64,000 bases of DNA from Prevotella sp. (GTDB lineage: Bacteria; Bacteroidota; Bacteroidia; Bacteroidales; Bacteroidaceae), in assembly GCA_017645645.1 (NCBI GenBank), contig JAGCOB010000024.1:47371-111370 (forward strand), given 5' to 3'. The notes under the pieces were generated by a model. It was not told the DNA's origin and made no database searches. It was given only the letters and a program-made list of their open reading frames with translations. The number at the start of each line of letters is the position of its first letter. The first letter of the stretch is position 1. Shown piece by piece: positions 7,904 to 15,518 of the stretch. A program made the translations under genes and the position numbers.

Positions 7904-10019
7904 TGCGGCAAGCTTGATGGAAGTATTCCCAGATGAATACCATCGACATGGTATCAAGTTCGCAATAACGTAGCAGAGCCTGACGCAGGGCATCATTCAT
8001 TCCCTCACCTTCACAGAACATCAGTTTATTATAGGCAGTCAGGGCAGCACCACCATTGGCGACTTCAAAGTTGTCCTCGTCGGCAGTCAACTGTTCCATC
8101 TGTTCCATATCCTCTTCACTCATGCCAATCAGTTGACCTACAGACGGCAGTTGATGATAAGGACTGTCAACATGGCCGTCAGCATCTATTTGAATCCATG
8201 CCAACGGATCATCCTGACTGATGTTCAGACTCTTCATCTCAGAGGTACCATAAATAGGTTTGCTATACTTGTCCTTTAGATACTGGCTACTGTTCAGAAC
8301 GGCTGGTAGCACCTGTTTGATACTATTACTGCCATGCATCTCGTCGAGTTGGTAGAAATAGCGCTTTACCACTTGCAACAGGTCTACCATATCACGTGGA
8401 CCCTCGTAGAGATCGCCTTTCTTCTCATCGTGGTTATGTGTGATGCTACGAATGAAGGCTATCAGTTCATCCTTATCGCTTTCATTACTCTCAGCCAATT
8501 GTTGGGCAATAGTCCGCAGGATGCTGTTCTCATGGGTGGCATAGCGGAAGATAGTGCCTTCGTCCTGAGATAACTGACGACGTAATTCGCGAACAAACTC
8601 GAAGTTGGGGAACTTCGTCACGTCCTCGTTCAGATACTGTCCGGCATGCTCTATATGTCCATCTTCATGGATGATATGGTGCGAGAACTGGAACGCAACC
8701 TGTTCGTAGGGTTTCATATCGATATAATAAGGTAGAGCAACAGCTGTGGTCTCGAAGTCAATCATGTGTAGCGGATAGTGCCATGTTTTCATTTCTTCGC
8801 GCAGGCCATCCACGTCCAGATAAGTGTTGCCATCGATATGGTTAGCAAATCGGCTGAGGATGTCTTTGTCATTCGTCTCCATTCCTATCTGCAACCATTT
8901 GCGCTGATAGTCGTCCAAGCCTGGTGCATCTGGTGTCTTCTCATTAAAGAATTTCAGTTCCTTTTCAGTCAGTTGGTCCATGAAATATTTTCCTTCGCTG
9001 ACCCATTTGCCACGATTGGTACTAAGACTACTGCCGTTTAATGTGGCGATAAGCGGACGATGCTCGTAGTCATCTTCACTCACTTGAGTGAGCCAGCATT
9101 CACGTTGGCCGTCTTTCTTTTCACTATCAGTAGTACAATGGAACTCACACTTCAGACACTTGCCTGCCAGTTCTATTGGTGCAGGGCAACGATTGCCATT
9201 ACAATAGAATTCAGCTGCCCAGTTGATGAATGGTACAAAGCGCATCCCCATGCAGGTAGGATTCTTTTCCGTCTTCTGCTCAGTGGTCTCGCCTGCAATG
9301 ATGGTATCACAGAGTTCATCCACATCGAAAGGCGTTACTACCTGTACCTTACTTTGGGCTATCCGTTGGCGAGCATCATTCGCCATCACAGCCTCGGCAC
9401 GACCTTGCTGGTTCTTCTCAATCTTAAACAATTGGTTCAGACCATCGATGTCAGCACACTTGCTCTTATCTGCCATCATGAGAAAGGCTTTGACGCTATA
9501 GGTCTCGTTGGGATACAGTTCTTTGAGGGCATTACATACCACATATTTCTGGAATGCCACATCGTAGACGTAGGGACGGATGCCGCTAGCAACAGCACCT
9601 TTGGGCCTGGAACTGATAAACTTATCCGTTTCTGGATTCCACGACTTCGCCTTCACCTCTATCAGTTCGATGTTATTGCCATCCTTCTTCAGAATATCCA
9701 CACGCACAAACAGATTGCCATAAAGGAAGGCAGCCTCTGCGATGTTCACCTGGTCGCGCTGCATCAACTCCTGCGTACGATGCAGCGATTCCTCATGTCC
9801 CATGATGTCCTTCAGGTCGCAGTCATCAGGTACATCACAATACACCTTTGCCAGTTCACCTACTTGGAAACCGCCTTCTGCCAACGACTCTAAGAACTCG
9901 TCGTTGGCATTGGCGTTCTCATACTCGTCCGAATGGCCGTAATAATATAGTTTATGCGGACAACTTAGCGCAATCTTAAACGCTGATTTGGTCAATAATC
10001 GAGAGTTGGTAACAGCCAT
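7875..10019 (-). CDS. Cas4-like (PD-D/ExK) plus DEDDy exonuclease fusion, DUF2779-type
   Basis: A 714-residue predicted nuclease. The N-terminus has the Cas4/RecB-type opening LTKSAFKIALSCPHKLYYYG and a nuclease core with Asp108 (FVRVDIL) and Glu121-x-Lys123 (LIEVKAK). A cysteine group follows (Cys256, 273, 278, 288, 291, 295) that could hold an Fe-S cluster. The C-terminal half is an RNase H-fold exonuclease of DUF2779 type: Asp421-x-Glu423 (MIDFET), an Asp near 546 (DMVDLL) and Tyr685-x3-Asp689 (YCELD), that is, DEDDy. The ATG overlaps the stop of the HTH gene by 28 nt, so translation is coupled. The last eight residues (PHGGRLHY) and the stop come from the duplicated glycosidase sequence, so the native C-terminus was lost or fused on insertion. 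Cellular role unknown; DNA or RNA processing in defence is plausible. Confidence 0.75.
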   Translation of the reverse strand: MAVTNSRLLTKSAFKIALSCPHKLYYYGHSDEYENANANDEFLESLAEGGFQVGELAKVYCDVPDDCDLKDIMGHEESLHRTQELMQRDQVNIAEAAFLYGNLFVRVDILKKDGNNIELIEVKAKSWNPETDKFISSRPKGAVASGIRPYVYDVAFQKYVVCNALKELYPNETYSVKAFLMMADKSKCADIDGLNQLFKIEKNQQGRAEAVMANDARQRIAQSKVQVVTPFDVDELCDTIIAGETTEQKTEKNPTCMGMRFVPFINWAAEFYCNGNRCPAPIELAGKCLKCEFHCTTDSEKKDGQRECWLTQVSEDDYEHRPLIATLNGSSLSTNRGKWVSEGKYFMDQLTEKELKFFNEKTPDAPGLDDYQRKWLQIGMETNDKDILSRFANHIDGNTYLDVDGLREEMKTWHYPLHMIDFETTAVALPYYIDMKPYEQVAFQFSHHIIHEDGHIEHAGQYLNEDVTKFPNFEFVRELRRQLSQDEGTIFRYATHENSILRTIAQQLAESNESDKDELIAFIRSITHNHDEKKGDLYEGPRDMVDLLQVVKRYFYQLDEMHGSNSIKQVLPAVLNSSQYLKDKYSKPIYGTSEMKSLNISQDDPLAWIQIDADGHVDSPYHQLPSVGQLIGMSEEDMEQMEQLTADEDNFEVANGGAALTAYNKLMFCEGEGMNDALRQALLRYCELDTMSMVFIWEYFHQACRNPHGGRLHY

Positions 10020-10732
10020 AATAAGGGTCTTTTCGTTTTATGAATACGTTCAGTCAGATTACCTATGTGGAACTTGATATCATTATCGCCAAGGCAGTAC
10101 CAGTCGTCATCATCGCTTGGCTCCTCGTAATTGATATGATTGCGATATTTTCCATCTTTATCATCTGCTATCAGTTCAGTCAGCGCATCTTCGGTCGCAT
10201 ACCAGATGGCTCCCGCTAATCGCGGATGGTTCTTCGCTAACCAAGGGAAGAAGTTCTCGTCGAGTGCCTCGTAGTTCATATCGCTTAATGGACCTTCTTC
10301 AATAGCATTGCTATAGACATATACGAGTAACGGGAACAATTCTTGTGGCAGCATATCGAGGGTCACATCGTATTTCACACCATTGATGATCAGAGTGACA
10401 TCAAGCACATCGATTTCCTGATAGCCATCCTTGATATCCTCATCGACGAAAAACTCTTTCTCGTCGTCTTGCAGTGTGAACGCCAGCATATCCGTTGTGG
10501 GTTCTGCTGGTTCGTGACACCCTTCTTTCTCCATCTCTTTGGCGTAAAGGGCAAAGAAGTTGGTTTTCAGTGCACGACTGATGAGCATCAACAACTTCGT
10601 ATCTATGCTGTCGCGCTTTATGATATTATACACATTGGTGCGTGTGGTGAAGATGGGATTGGCCAGCTTTGGAGCTTTTACGCCTTGGCGCTTCATCTCT
10701 TCTTCAATGAGTTTTCCAATATTAATTTCCAT
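9992..10732 (-). CDS. HTH-domain protein, putative island regulator
   Basis: A 246-residue protein whose first 70 residues form an XRE-like helix-turn-helix (LIEEEMKRQGVKAPKLANPI, then TRTNVYNIIKRDSIDTKLL), a type common in Bacteroidota. The rest is acidic, with a mixed alpha/beta middle (VTLIINGVKYDVTLDMLP) and Trp-rich pieces, and matches nothing I know. It is the second gene of a three-gene operon and overlaps the nuclease gene by 28 nt. It is the only protein in the island with a clear DNA-binding domain, so it is the natural candidate to bind the TGTC-N9-GACA operators. Confidence 0.6.
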   Translation of the reverse strand: MEINIGKLIEEEMKRQGVKAPKLANPIFTTRTNVYNIIKRDSIDTKLLMLISRALKTNFFALYAKEMEKEGCHEPAEPTTDMLAFTLQDDEKEFFVDEDIKDGYQEIDVLDVTLIINGVKYDVTLDMLPQELFPLLVYVYSNAIEEGPLSDMNYEALDENFFPWLAKNHPRLAGAIWYATEDALTELIADDKDGKYRNHINYEEPSDDDDWYCLGDNDIKFHIGNLTERIHKTKRPLLWLLPTLDY

Positions 10733-10804
10733 AAGCGTTGTTGTTTTAAATTATTATAATATTGTTGCAAAAATAATCAATAATTTCCAATCAAGCAAAT
10801 TATT

Positions 10805-11167
10805 TCAAGAAAAAGGGATAGGCTTGACAATCGCTTCAATGGTGTTGATGACTTGGGTAAGTTTGTCAACATCGCCAGGATTGTATTTGCGGTCTTGTTC
10901 CAGAATGGCTTTCAAGCCTGCCAATGCATCGGCTGGTTCCTCAAACGCCATCTTGTCCAGATGTTCAGGTACTCTTTGGGGGTAATCAGGTAAAGAAGCC
11001 TCAAGCAGTTGAAACAGGAACTTGTAATAGAGCATCATTCCCCAGTTTCCGCTTTCAACAGCAGCACGATGCTGGTCACGTACTTGAATTAAGGGAAGGT
11101 TACGAAACAGGTGGTCACTGATTTGTCTCTGTCTGTTGTCTTTTGTAGTAGGAAAGTTGTACGCCAT
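10805..11167 (-). CDS. Hypothetical helical protein, first gene of the nuclease operon
   Basis: A 120-residue protein, predicted mainly helical, starting MAYNFPTTKDNRQRQISDHL. It has no signal peptide, membrane segment or motif I recognise. It leads the operon (72 bp before the HTH gene) and is read from a promoter at 11210-11217 with the shared island operator just upstream. Its place suggests a partner or regulator of the HTH and nuclease proteins. Confidence 0.6.
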   Translation of the reverse strand: MAYNFPTTKDNRQRQISDHLFRNLPLIQVRDQHRAAVESGNWGMMLYYKFLFQLLEASLPDYPQRVPEHLDKMAFEEPADALAGLKAILEQDRKYNPGDVDKLTQVINTIEAIVKPIPFS

Positions 11168-11209
11168 AATTATTAAATTTTAAATTGTTAAACATCTAAT
11201 TTCCGCAGG

Positions 11210-11315
11210 CAAAAGTACTACATTATTTAATACCTTCCAAGCAAAAAGTGTCAATTAAATGGACAAAGATATGTGTGGAATAATTTTGCTGTTATAAATA
11301 TTGTTTGTATATTTG
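11210..11315. promoter_or_regulatory. Divergent promoters with shared operator TGTC-N9-GACA
   Basis: Minus strand: TACTTTTG (11217-11210) serves the 120-aa gene. Plus strand: TTTG (11285-11288), 19 bp, then TATATTTG (11308-11315) serves the 449-aa gene. Between them lies the 17-bp palindrome TGTCAATTAAATGGACA (11249-11265). The same palindrome type is found before the 127-aa gene and before the AAA gene, so one regulator probably controls all island promoters. Confidence 0.7.
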
Positions 11316-11355
11316 CAGGAGATAATAATAACGTTAAACTTAAAACAAGAGAATT

Positions 11356-12705
11356 ATGGCAACGCAAAAAAAAGAAACAATCGCAGAAAAGCTGCAAAGA
11401 GCTCAAAAGATTATATTGGACTCTTTTGTGGACTCATTAAAGGATAAAGATGGAAATAAATTGAGTTCACGTGAATATTATAGAAATGTTATTAATGCAT
11501 TGAAGATGGAGGAAGCTTTCTCGTCTAATAGGGAAAGAAACTTCATGGAACTATTAATAAGAAAGTTGCCAGCAAAGTCTTTAGCTAATGAAATCGATAA
11601 TCTTTTAAATTCTATGGATGACGCCTTGAAACGTTTTAAATGCAATACTGACCCTAAATACAAAAAAAGCTATAAGACATATGTGAACAAATTTATTCTT
11701 TTTTTAAAAAATAAGGAAAATCAAAATGATTTGAGAGCAAATCTGACTCAGGCTAATTTAAATTTTAAGAATGATGCTGAGACCAATGCACTATACTTAG
11801 ATAAACCCGGTATGATATATATGCCAAATATGTTACGAACAAAACTCCAATCTAGACTTAGGTGTCAAGACAGAGTATCTGGAGATAAGATATGGTTGCC
11901 ATTAAGATTTATAGCTAAAATTTATAGTACAGCCATAAAAATGAACATAATTACCGAAAATTTATTTTTAGATTGGCTTGATAATTTAGTTGATAGTGTT
12001 AATATACATTATAATGATAACGGTAAAGTTCAGCATTTTACAATCAATCAAGGAGTGTCACTATGGTTGACCCCAAATGATAATGAATATGATGTTATCA
12101 TAATTGATCCTAACGGTAAAGAGCATAAAGCATTAACACCAACAGGAAAAGGAAATGAGAAAATACCTATGAAAGTTAAAAGTATTTCTGAAATAGCCAT
12201 TGACCATGTTAAGTCTATTGATCGAACACTTAGAGATTTGTCAGACGAAGATCATTACTATAATGATAACAAACTGCCAGAATTGATGAAGGTCTCAGAT
12301 AAATATAAAGCAATACAAGCGGAAGATGACCCTAACGAGGACGAGGCTATAAAAGAATTATTAACTTCATGGAATAATCCAATTGATCTTCTAAAATTGA
12401 AAGACGAGTTATATTCAATCAAAAAAGATGGGTTGCTTAGGCTTATGGCTTCAAAATATAACTCACAAAAAAGTAATGGAGATACATTTAAAGAAATTCG
12501 CAAAATAGACAATGATAAGTATATTGGTGTTATAGAAACAGGTATTAAGAGAGCAAACTCAAAAGACAATAAAGAGATGACACTATACCAAGAATTGAAT
12601 AATAATTATCCGGCAGAATCTCTTCTTATAGATGTCAGTGGTAGTCTAAAAGGAACAAATATTTATGAGATAGAAGAATTAGAGGATATTATCGACAGAA
12701 TCTAA
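11356..12705 (+). CDS. Hypothetical 449-aa protein, AT-rich, island gene
   Basis: Soluble, highly charged protein without signal peptide or membrane segment. It opens with a basic helical region (KETIAEKLQRAQKIIL) and has a beta-rich middle (residues about 225-255, VSLWLTPNDNEYDVIIIDP) and an acidic helical C-terminal half. I recognise no family. Base composition is clearly more AT-rich than the flanking chromosome, a sign of foreign origin. It is followed one base later by a 66-aa two-helix membrane protein, a pairing seen in abortive-infection systems (cytosolic sensor plus membrane effector). That parallel is inference only. Confidence 0.7.
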   Translation: MATQKKETIAEKLQRAQKIILDSFVDSLKDKDGNKLSSREYYRNVINALKMEEAFSSNRERNFMELLIRKLPAKSLANEIDNLLNSMDDALKRFKCNTDPKYKKSYKTYVNKFILFLKNKENQNDLRANLTQANLNFKNDAETNALYLDKPGMIYMPNMLRTKLQSRLRCQDRVSGDKIWLPLRFIAKIYSTAIKMNIITENLFLDWLDNLVDSVNIHYNDNGKVQHFTINQGVSLWLTPNDNEYDVIIIDPNGKEHKALTPTGKGNEKIPMKVKSISEIAIDHVKSIDRTLRDLSDEDHYYNDNKLPELMKVSDKYKAIQAEDDPNEDEAIKELLTSWNNPIDLLKLKDELYSIKKDGLLRLMASKYNSQKSNGDTFKEIRKIDNDKYIGVIETGIKRANSKDNKEMTLYQELNNNYPAESLLIDVSGSLKGTNIYEIEELEDIIDRI

Positions 12706-12706
12706 A

Positions 12707-12907
12707 ATGAAACACCTCCTTGCAGCCCTCTCCCTCCTGCTATCAATAGCACTGATATGTAGTCCGCTATATTTGGTATATATTGGTTTCGCAGGATCAA
12801 ATGTCAACTTTTGGGTGAGAGTGACGCTCGTGGTGATAGGGTTGGTACTTTGCCGAGTGGTAAAGCCCATCTCTATCATCACGGGCAAGGACTGGAAGGT
12901 GGTTTAG
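12707..12907 (+). CDS. Small two-helix membrane protein
   Basis: A 66-residue protein with two hydrophobic segments (about 4-29 and 36-53) separated by GSNVNFW, ending in a basic tail (ISIITGKDWKVV). The ATG follows the stop of the 449-aa gene by one base, so both are translated from one message. The last 26 codons lie inside a 129-bp repeat. A second copy at 13452 keeps only this 3' part, a remnant of another copy of the gene. Possible membrane effector; function unknown. Confidence 0.65.
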   Translation: MKHLLAALSLLLSIALICSPLYLVYIGFAGSNVNFWVRVTLVVIGLVLCRVVKPISIITGKDWKVV

Positions 12908-12956
12908 AAACCGATTTTTGGTTGCTATCTTCTCTAACTTTTCCTGATCACACTGG
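12828..12956. repeat. Nested direct repeat, left copy (129 bp)
   Basis: Matches 13452-13579 with about 92% identity and one single-base indel. It holds the 3' end of the 66-aa gene and, in the opposite direction, a remnant of the 3' end of the AAA ATPase gene (CDQEKLEK is still readable), that is, the junction of two convergent genes. The remnant lost the AAA stop codon through the indel. Confidence 0.85.
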
Positions 12957-12963
12957 GGATTGT

Positions 12964-13019
12964 TGTCTAAAATATTGACAACAAAACCTTTGGTTGTATA
13001 ATAATAGTTTGTACATTTG
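12964..13019 (+). promoter_or_regulatory. Promoter and operator of the 127-aa gene
   Basis: Palindrome TGTC-N9-GACA at 12964-12980, then TTTG (12989-12992), 19 bp and TACATTTG (13012-13019). From the -7 box to the ATG the sequence closely resembles the leader of the 449-aa gene (both end ...AACTTAAAA...AATTATGGCAA-like), so the two promoters are related by descent. Confidence 0.7.
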
Positions 13020-13060
13020 CTGCCGATAATAGAAACGTTTAACTTAAAAACAAAACAATT

Positions 13061-13444
13061 ATGGCAAGTATTCTTATTGGAATTGTAATTAATCAGAGTT
13101 GTTGTGACCTGGATTTTGGAATAAAGTTGGCAGATGATGTCATTGAAAAGATTGAGCAAAAGTACAAAAAGGCTCTTCAAGAATCTGGAATGGATGAAGA
13201 TGATTTTGGTCCTACTTATTATGAGCAATTGAAAAAAGAAGATAAGGAGTTAGCAGATAAAATTGAAGATGCAGTATGGGATACTTTTTATGACTTGATT
13301 AAGTATGGATACGACTGTGAGGATGATCGTGTTGAAGCCATGTATAGAGTGGATGAACAAGACGAAGAAGGAAACTGGTATCAGACATATGCTATCGGCA
13401 ATAAATTTGAAATCGACTTAACTGATTTTCCAAGAATTTTATAA
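13061..13444 (+). CDS. Hypothetical acidic 127-aa protein
   Basis: Strongly acidic small protein with an N-terminal hydrophobic strand (SILIGIVINQSCC) followed by helices rich in Glu, Asp and Lys, and a C-terminal beta-like part (WYQTYAIGNKFEIDL). No family recognised. It has its own operator-bearing promoter and is bracketed by the 128/129-bp repeats, so it is a separate cassette added between the 66-aa gene and the AAA gene. The acidity would fit a DNA mimic or a partner of the ATPase, but nothing shows this. Confidence 0.6.
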   Translation: MASILIGIVINQSCCDLDFGIKLADDVIEKIEQKYKKALQESGMDEDDFGPTYYEQLKKEDKELADKIEDAVWDTFYDLIKYGYDCEDDRVEAMYRVDEQDEEGNWYQTYAIGNKFEIDLTDFPRIL

Positions 13445-13451
13445 GAAGATT

Positions 13452-13579
13452 TCGTGGTGATAGAGTTGGTATTTTGCCGAGTGGTAAAGCCCATCTCTAT
13501 CATCACGGGCAAGGATTGGAAGGTGTTTTAGAAACCGATTCTTGGTCGCTGCTTCTCTAATTTTTCCTGATCACAATGG
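13452..13579. repeat. Nested direct repeat, right copy (128 bp)
   Basis: Right partner of 12828-12956. It contains a decayed 3' end of a 66-aa-type gene (ending VVKPISIITGKDWKVF-like, no start) and the true 3' end of the AAA ATPase gene, stop at 13528. Confidence 0.85.
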
Positions 13580-15285
13580 CTGATGAGTACTGAGAGGTCA
13601 TCAGCATCGTCACCATGCAAGATGCTGTCGATAGCATGATGGCGGGCGATATTCTCTATCTGACCACCACTGAAGTCATAGCTGGCAGCCAATTGACTGA
13701 CGGCATCGGCTGAAAGCGAGGGAATCATAGTCTGCCAGATATGCTGGCGAGCCTCAACAGTAGGCTTGTTGAACTTAATCTTATAAAGGAAACGACGCTC
13801 GAAAGCCTTGTCCATATTCTGTTCCAAGTTGGTGGTAGCGATGAGGATACCATCGAGCGTTTCCATCTCTTGCAGGATGATATTCTGGATGGAGTTCTCC
13901 ATCTTGTCCACACTATGCTCCGCCATCTCTTGACGGCGGTTGATGATAGCATCTGCCTCATTGAATAGCAAGATGGGCGTCACCTTGCAGTCCTTTACCT
14001 TCTGGCGATAATCATCGAACAGTGCCTTGATGTTCTTCTCCGAGTCACCCACCCACTTGCTCTTAATCTCCGAGACATTCACCTGCATGATGTCACGACC
14101 AGTCTGACGAGCCAACTGCAAAACAGTCTCCGTCTTACCCGTTCCAGGCGTACCATAGAACAGGCAGGTAAAGCCACAACGGAAGCCTTTGTCCTGCAAA
14201 CGCTGGTGAATCTGCTGGTAGTTCTCTTCGTTAAGTAGACTTGTCAGTTCGTCGACCTGCTTGCTGGTAGCCTCGTCGAAGAACAGTTGGTGGGCAGTGA
14301 TGTCCTTATGGCTCTTCAATCCAGGGGCAGGTCCGTCGTCTTGTGTCAACTTGATGTCCAGTTCTTTAAACAGCACACGCTTGGCTTTCATGGACAGACA
14401 GAAAACTTTTCGGTTGCCAAATCCTTCATCGTTGGCAAACTCTATCAATTTACGCTGTTGTAATCCCGTTTCTTCTTTCAGCAACGATGAGCGGTATTTA
14501 CGCCAATCATCGTTCTCAATGAAATCACTAAACTCATGCAATTGGATATGGTTATCGAAATAATTGACAGAACGACTGACCATAAACAACAAGACAATGA
14601 AATCGTAGCAACCCAAATCGTAAACCGACAGCATTTCCGAGAAATGCAATTCCATATTACTGTCAATCAGCAAGTGAAGGCGTTTCTCCATTCCCTCGAT
14701 AGTCAACTCATCATTATTGCGCTGTTCGAAGATTCTGCTCAACTCAAACACCAGGTCTTTGCACGACAGATTCGTCAGCTTTCTTTTCTGAGGCACTTCG
14801 TTATTGTTCAGTGCTTCTACATTATGATAAGGAATACGATAGGTGGGCCATCTACCACTTTGGTTGCAAATCACAAAGTCGCGTTCCACCAGCCCTTCTA
14901 TCTCTTTCATATAAGGCAGAATATCAATGGGGGCACAATCCAAATGCTGGCAGAACTGCATTATGTGAATCTGCTGGTCGTGAAAGAAATTCACTATCAG
15001 GGAAAACATTAATGCCTGCTCATGGTTGATGTCGAGTCGCTTGCTAATATAATTCAGAGCCTCTTCCGCCCCGATAAAGAATTCGCCACTCAGTCTTGAA
15101 TCCTCCGATAGTTTAATGACTGCTTTGATGGCTGCCAACAATGTTGGCTCCTCGTCACCGAAGGTGAAACGTTCTACCTCCAACGTGTCTCCGTCGTCGG
15201 CAGTTATCTTCGTCGTTTTGGTTTTACACTTCTTACCGTTGAGAGCGGCGATAATGCTGGGGTGGATGTCTTTCTTTTTAGCCAT
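13528..15285 (-). CDS. AAA+ ATPase of the FtsH/katanin-like class
   Basis: A 585-residue ATPase. The first 370 residues are helical and unlike known domains; they probably bind the target or partner. The AAA module has Walker A GTPGTGKTE (378-386), Walker B ILLFNEAD (438-445, Asn in place of the first Asp), sensor 1 ATTN (483-486) and an arginine finger in ERRF (496-499). The ATG at 15285 is chosen because a longer reading would start inside the promoter; TACCTTTG sits at 15327-15320. No protease or nuclease domain is present, so it would remodel or activate another island protein. The 3' end is duplicated at 12906-12956. Specific function unknown. Confidence 0.8.
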   Translation of the reverse strand: MAKKKDIHPSIIAALNGKKCKTKTTKITADDGDTLEVERFTFGDEEPTLLAAIKAVIKLSEDSRLSGEFFIGAEEALNYISKRLDINHEQALMFSLIVNFFHDQQIHIMQFCQHLDCAPIDILPYMKEIEGLVERDFVICNQSGRWPTYRIPYHNVEALNNNEVPQKRKLTNLSCKDLVFELSRIFEQRNNDELTIEGMEKRLHLLIDSNMELHFSEMLSVYDLGCYDFIVLLFMVSRSVNYFDNHIQLHEFSDFIENDDWRKYRSSLLKEETGLQQRKLIEFANDEGFGNRKVFCLSMKAKRVLFKELDIKLTQDDGPAPGLKSHKDITAHQLFFDEATSKQVDELTSLLNEENYQQIHQRLQDKGFRCGFTCLFYGTPGTGKTETVLQLARQTGRDIMQVNVSEIKSKWVGDSEKNIKALFDDYRQKVKDCKVTPILLFNEADAIINRRQEMAEHSVDKMENSIQNIILQEMETLDGILIATTNLEQNMDKAFERRFLYKIKFNKPTVEARQHIWQTMIPSLSADAVSQLAASYDFSGGQIENIARHHAIDSILHGDDADDLSVLISHCDQEKLEKQRPRIGF

Positions 15286-15319
15286 AATATATCCTTTCTT
15301 TAAATTATTAATTTCGCTG

Positions 15320-15375
15320 CAAAGGTAAATAAAAGAAAAACAACCTATCAACAAAAACTGTCAATATAATGGACA
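15320..15375 (-). promoter_or_regulatory. Promoter and operator of the AAA gene
   Basis: Minus-strand TACCTTTG (15327-15320) with a TTG/TTTTTG -33 region just downstream of palindrome TGTCAATATAATGGACA (15359-15375, plus-strand reading). Position and sequence of the palindrome relative to the -33 region match the minus-strand promoter at 11210. Confidence 0.7.
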
Positions 15376-15404
15376 GCGTTTGTTGGTACGTATCGTCATC
15401 TAGA

Positions 15405-15518
15405 GGCACTCCTAAGATGTTACTTCTGGAACAGCCAGTCGACTTCACCGGAGGGACCGTTGAGGCCGCAGTCACGGGGTTTGATGTCGCTGGTTGTGAA
15501 GCCAGCCACCATGAGGAT
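15405..15518 (-). repeat. Right copy of the 114-bp island-flanking repeat
   Basis: Contains the intact last 33 codons of the glycosidase gene and one arm of its former terminator. The matching copy is 7790-7903. Confidence 0.88.

Larger units (their letters stand above)
7904..15404. mobile_element. 7.5-kb island inserted into the glycan locus
   Basis: Flanked by 114-bp direct copies of a glycosidase 3' end, contains AT-rich genes unrelated to glycan use, and lacks the heptamer arrays scattered over the rest of the window. No integrase, transposase or relaxase is present. It could have entered by site-specific integration at a gene end with the enzyme supplied elsewhere, or by homologous recombination through shared flanks. 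Gene content (Cas4-like/DEDDy nuclease, HTH, AAA ATPase, two-helix membrane protein, unknowns) suggests a defence-type system. Confidence 0.7.

Noticed and set aside
12797-13228. A 143-codon minus-strand gene
   Set aside because: It is read-through of the duplicated AAA 3' end (CDQEKLEK) into the 127-aa gene; a remnant only.
7904-15404. Prophage or integrative conjugative element
   Set aside because: No structural, integrase, relaxase or replication genes; only seven genes.
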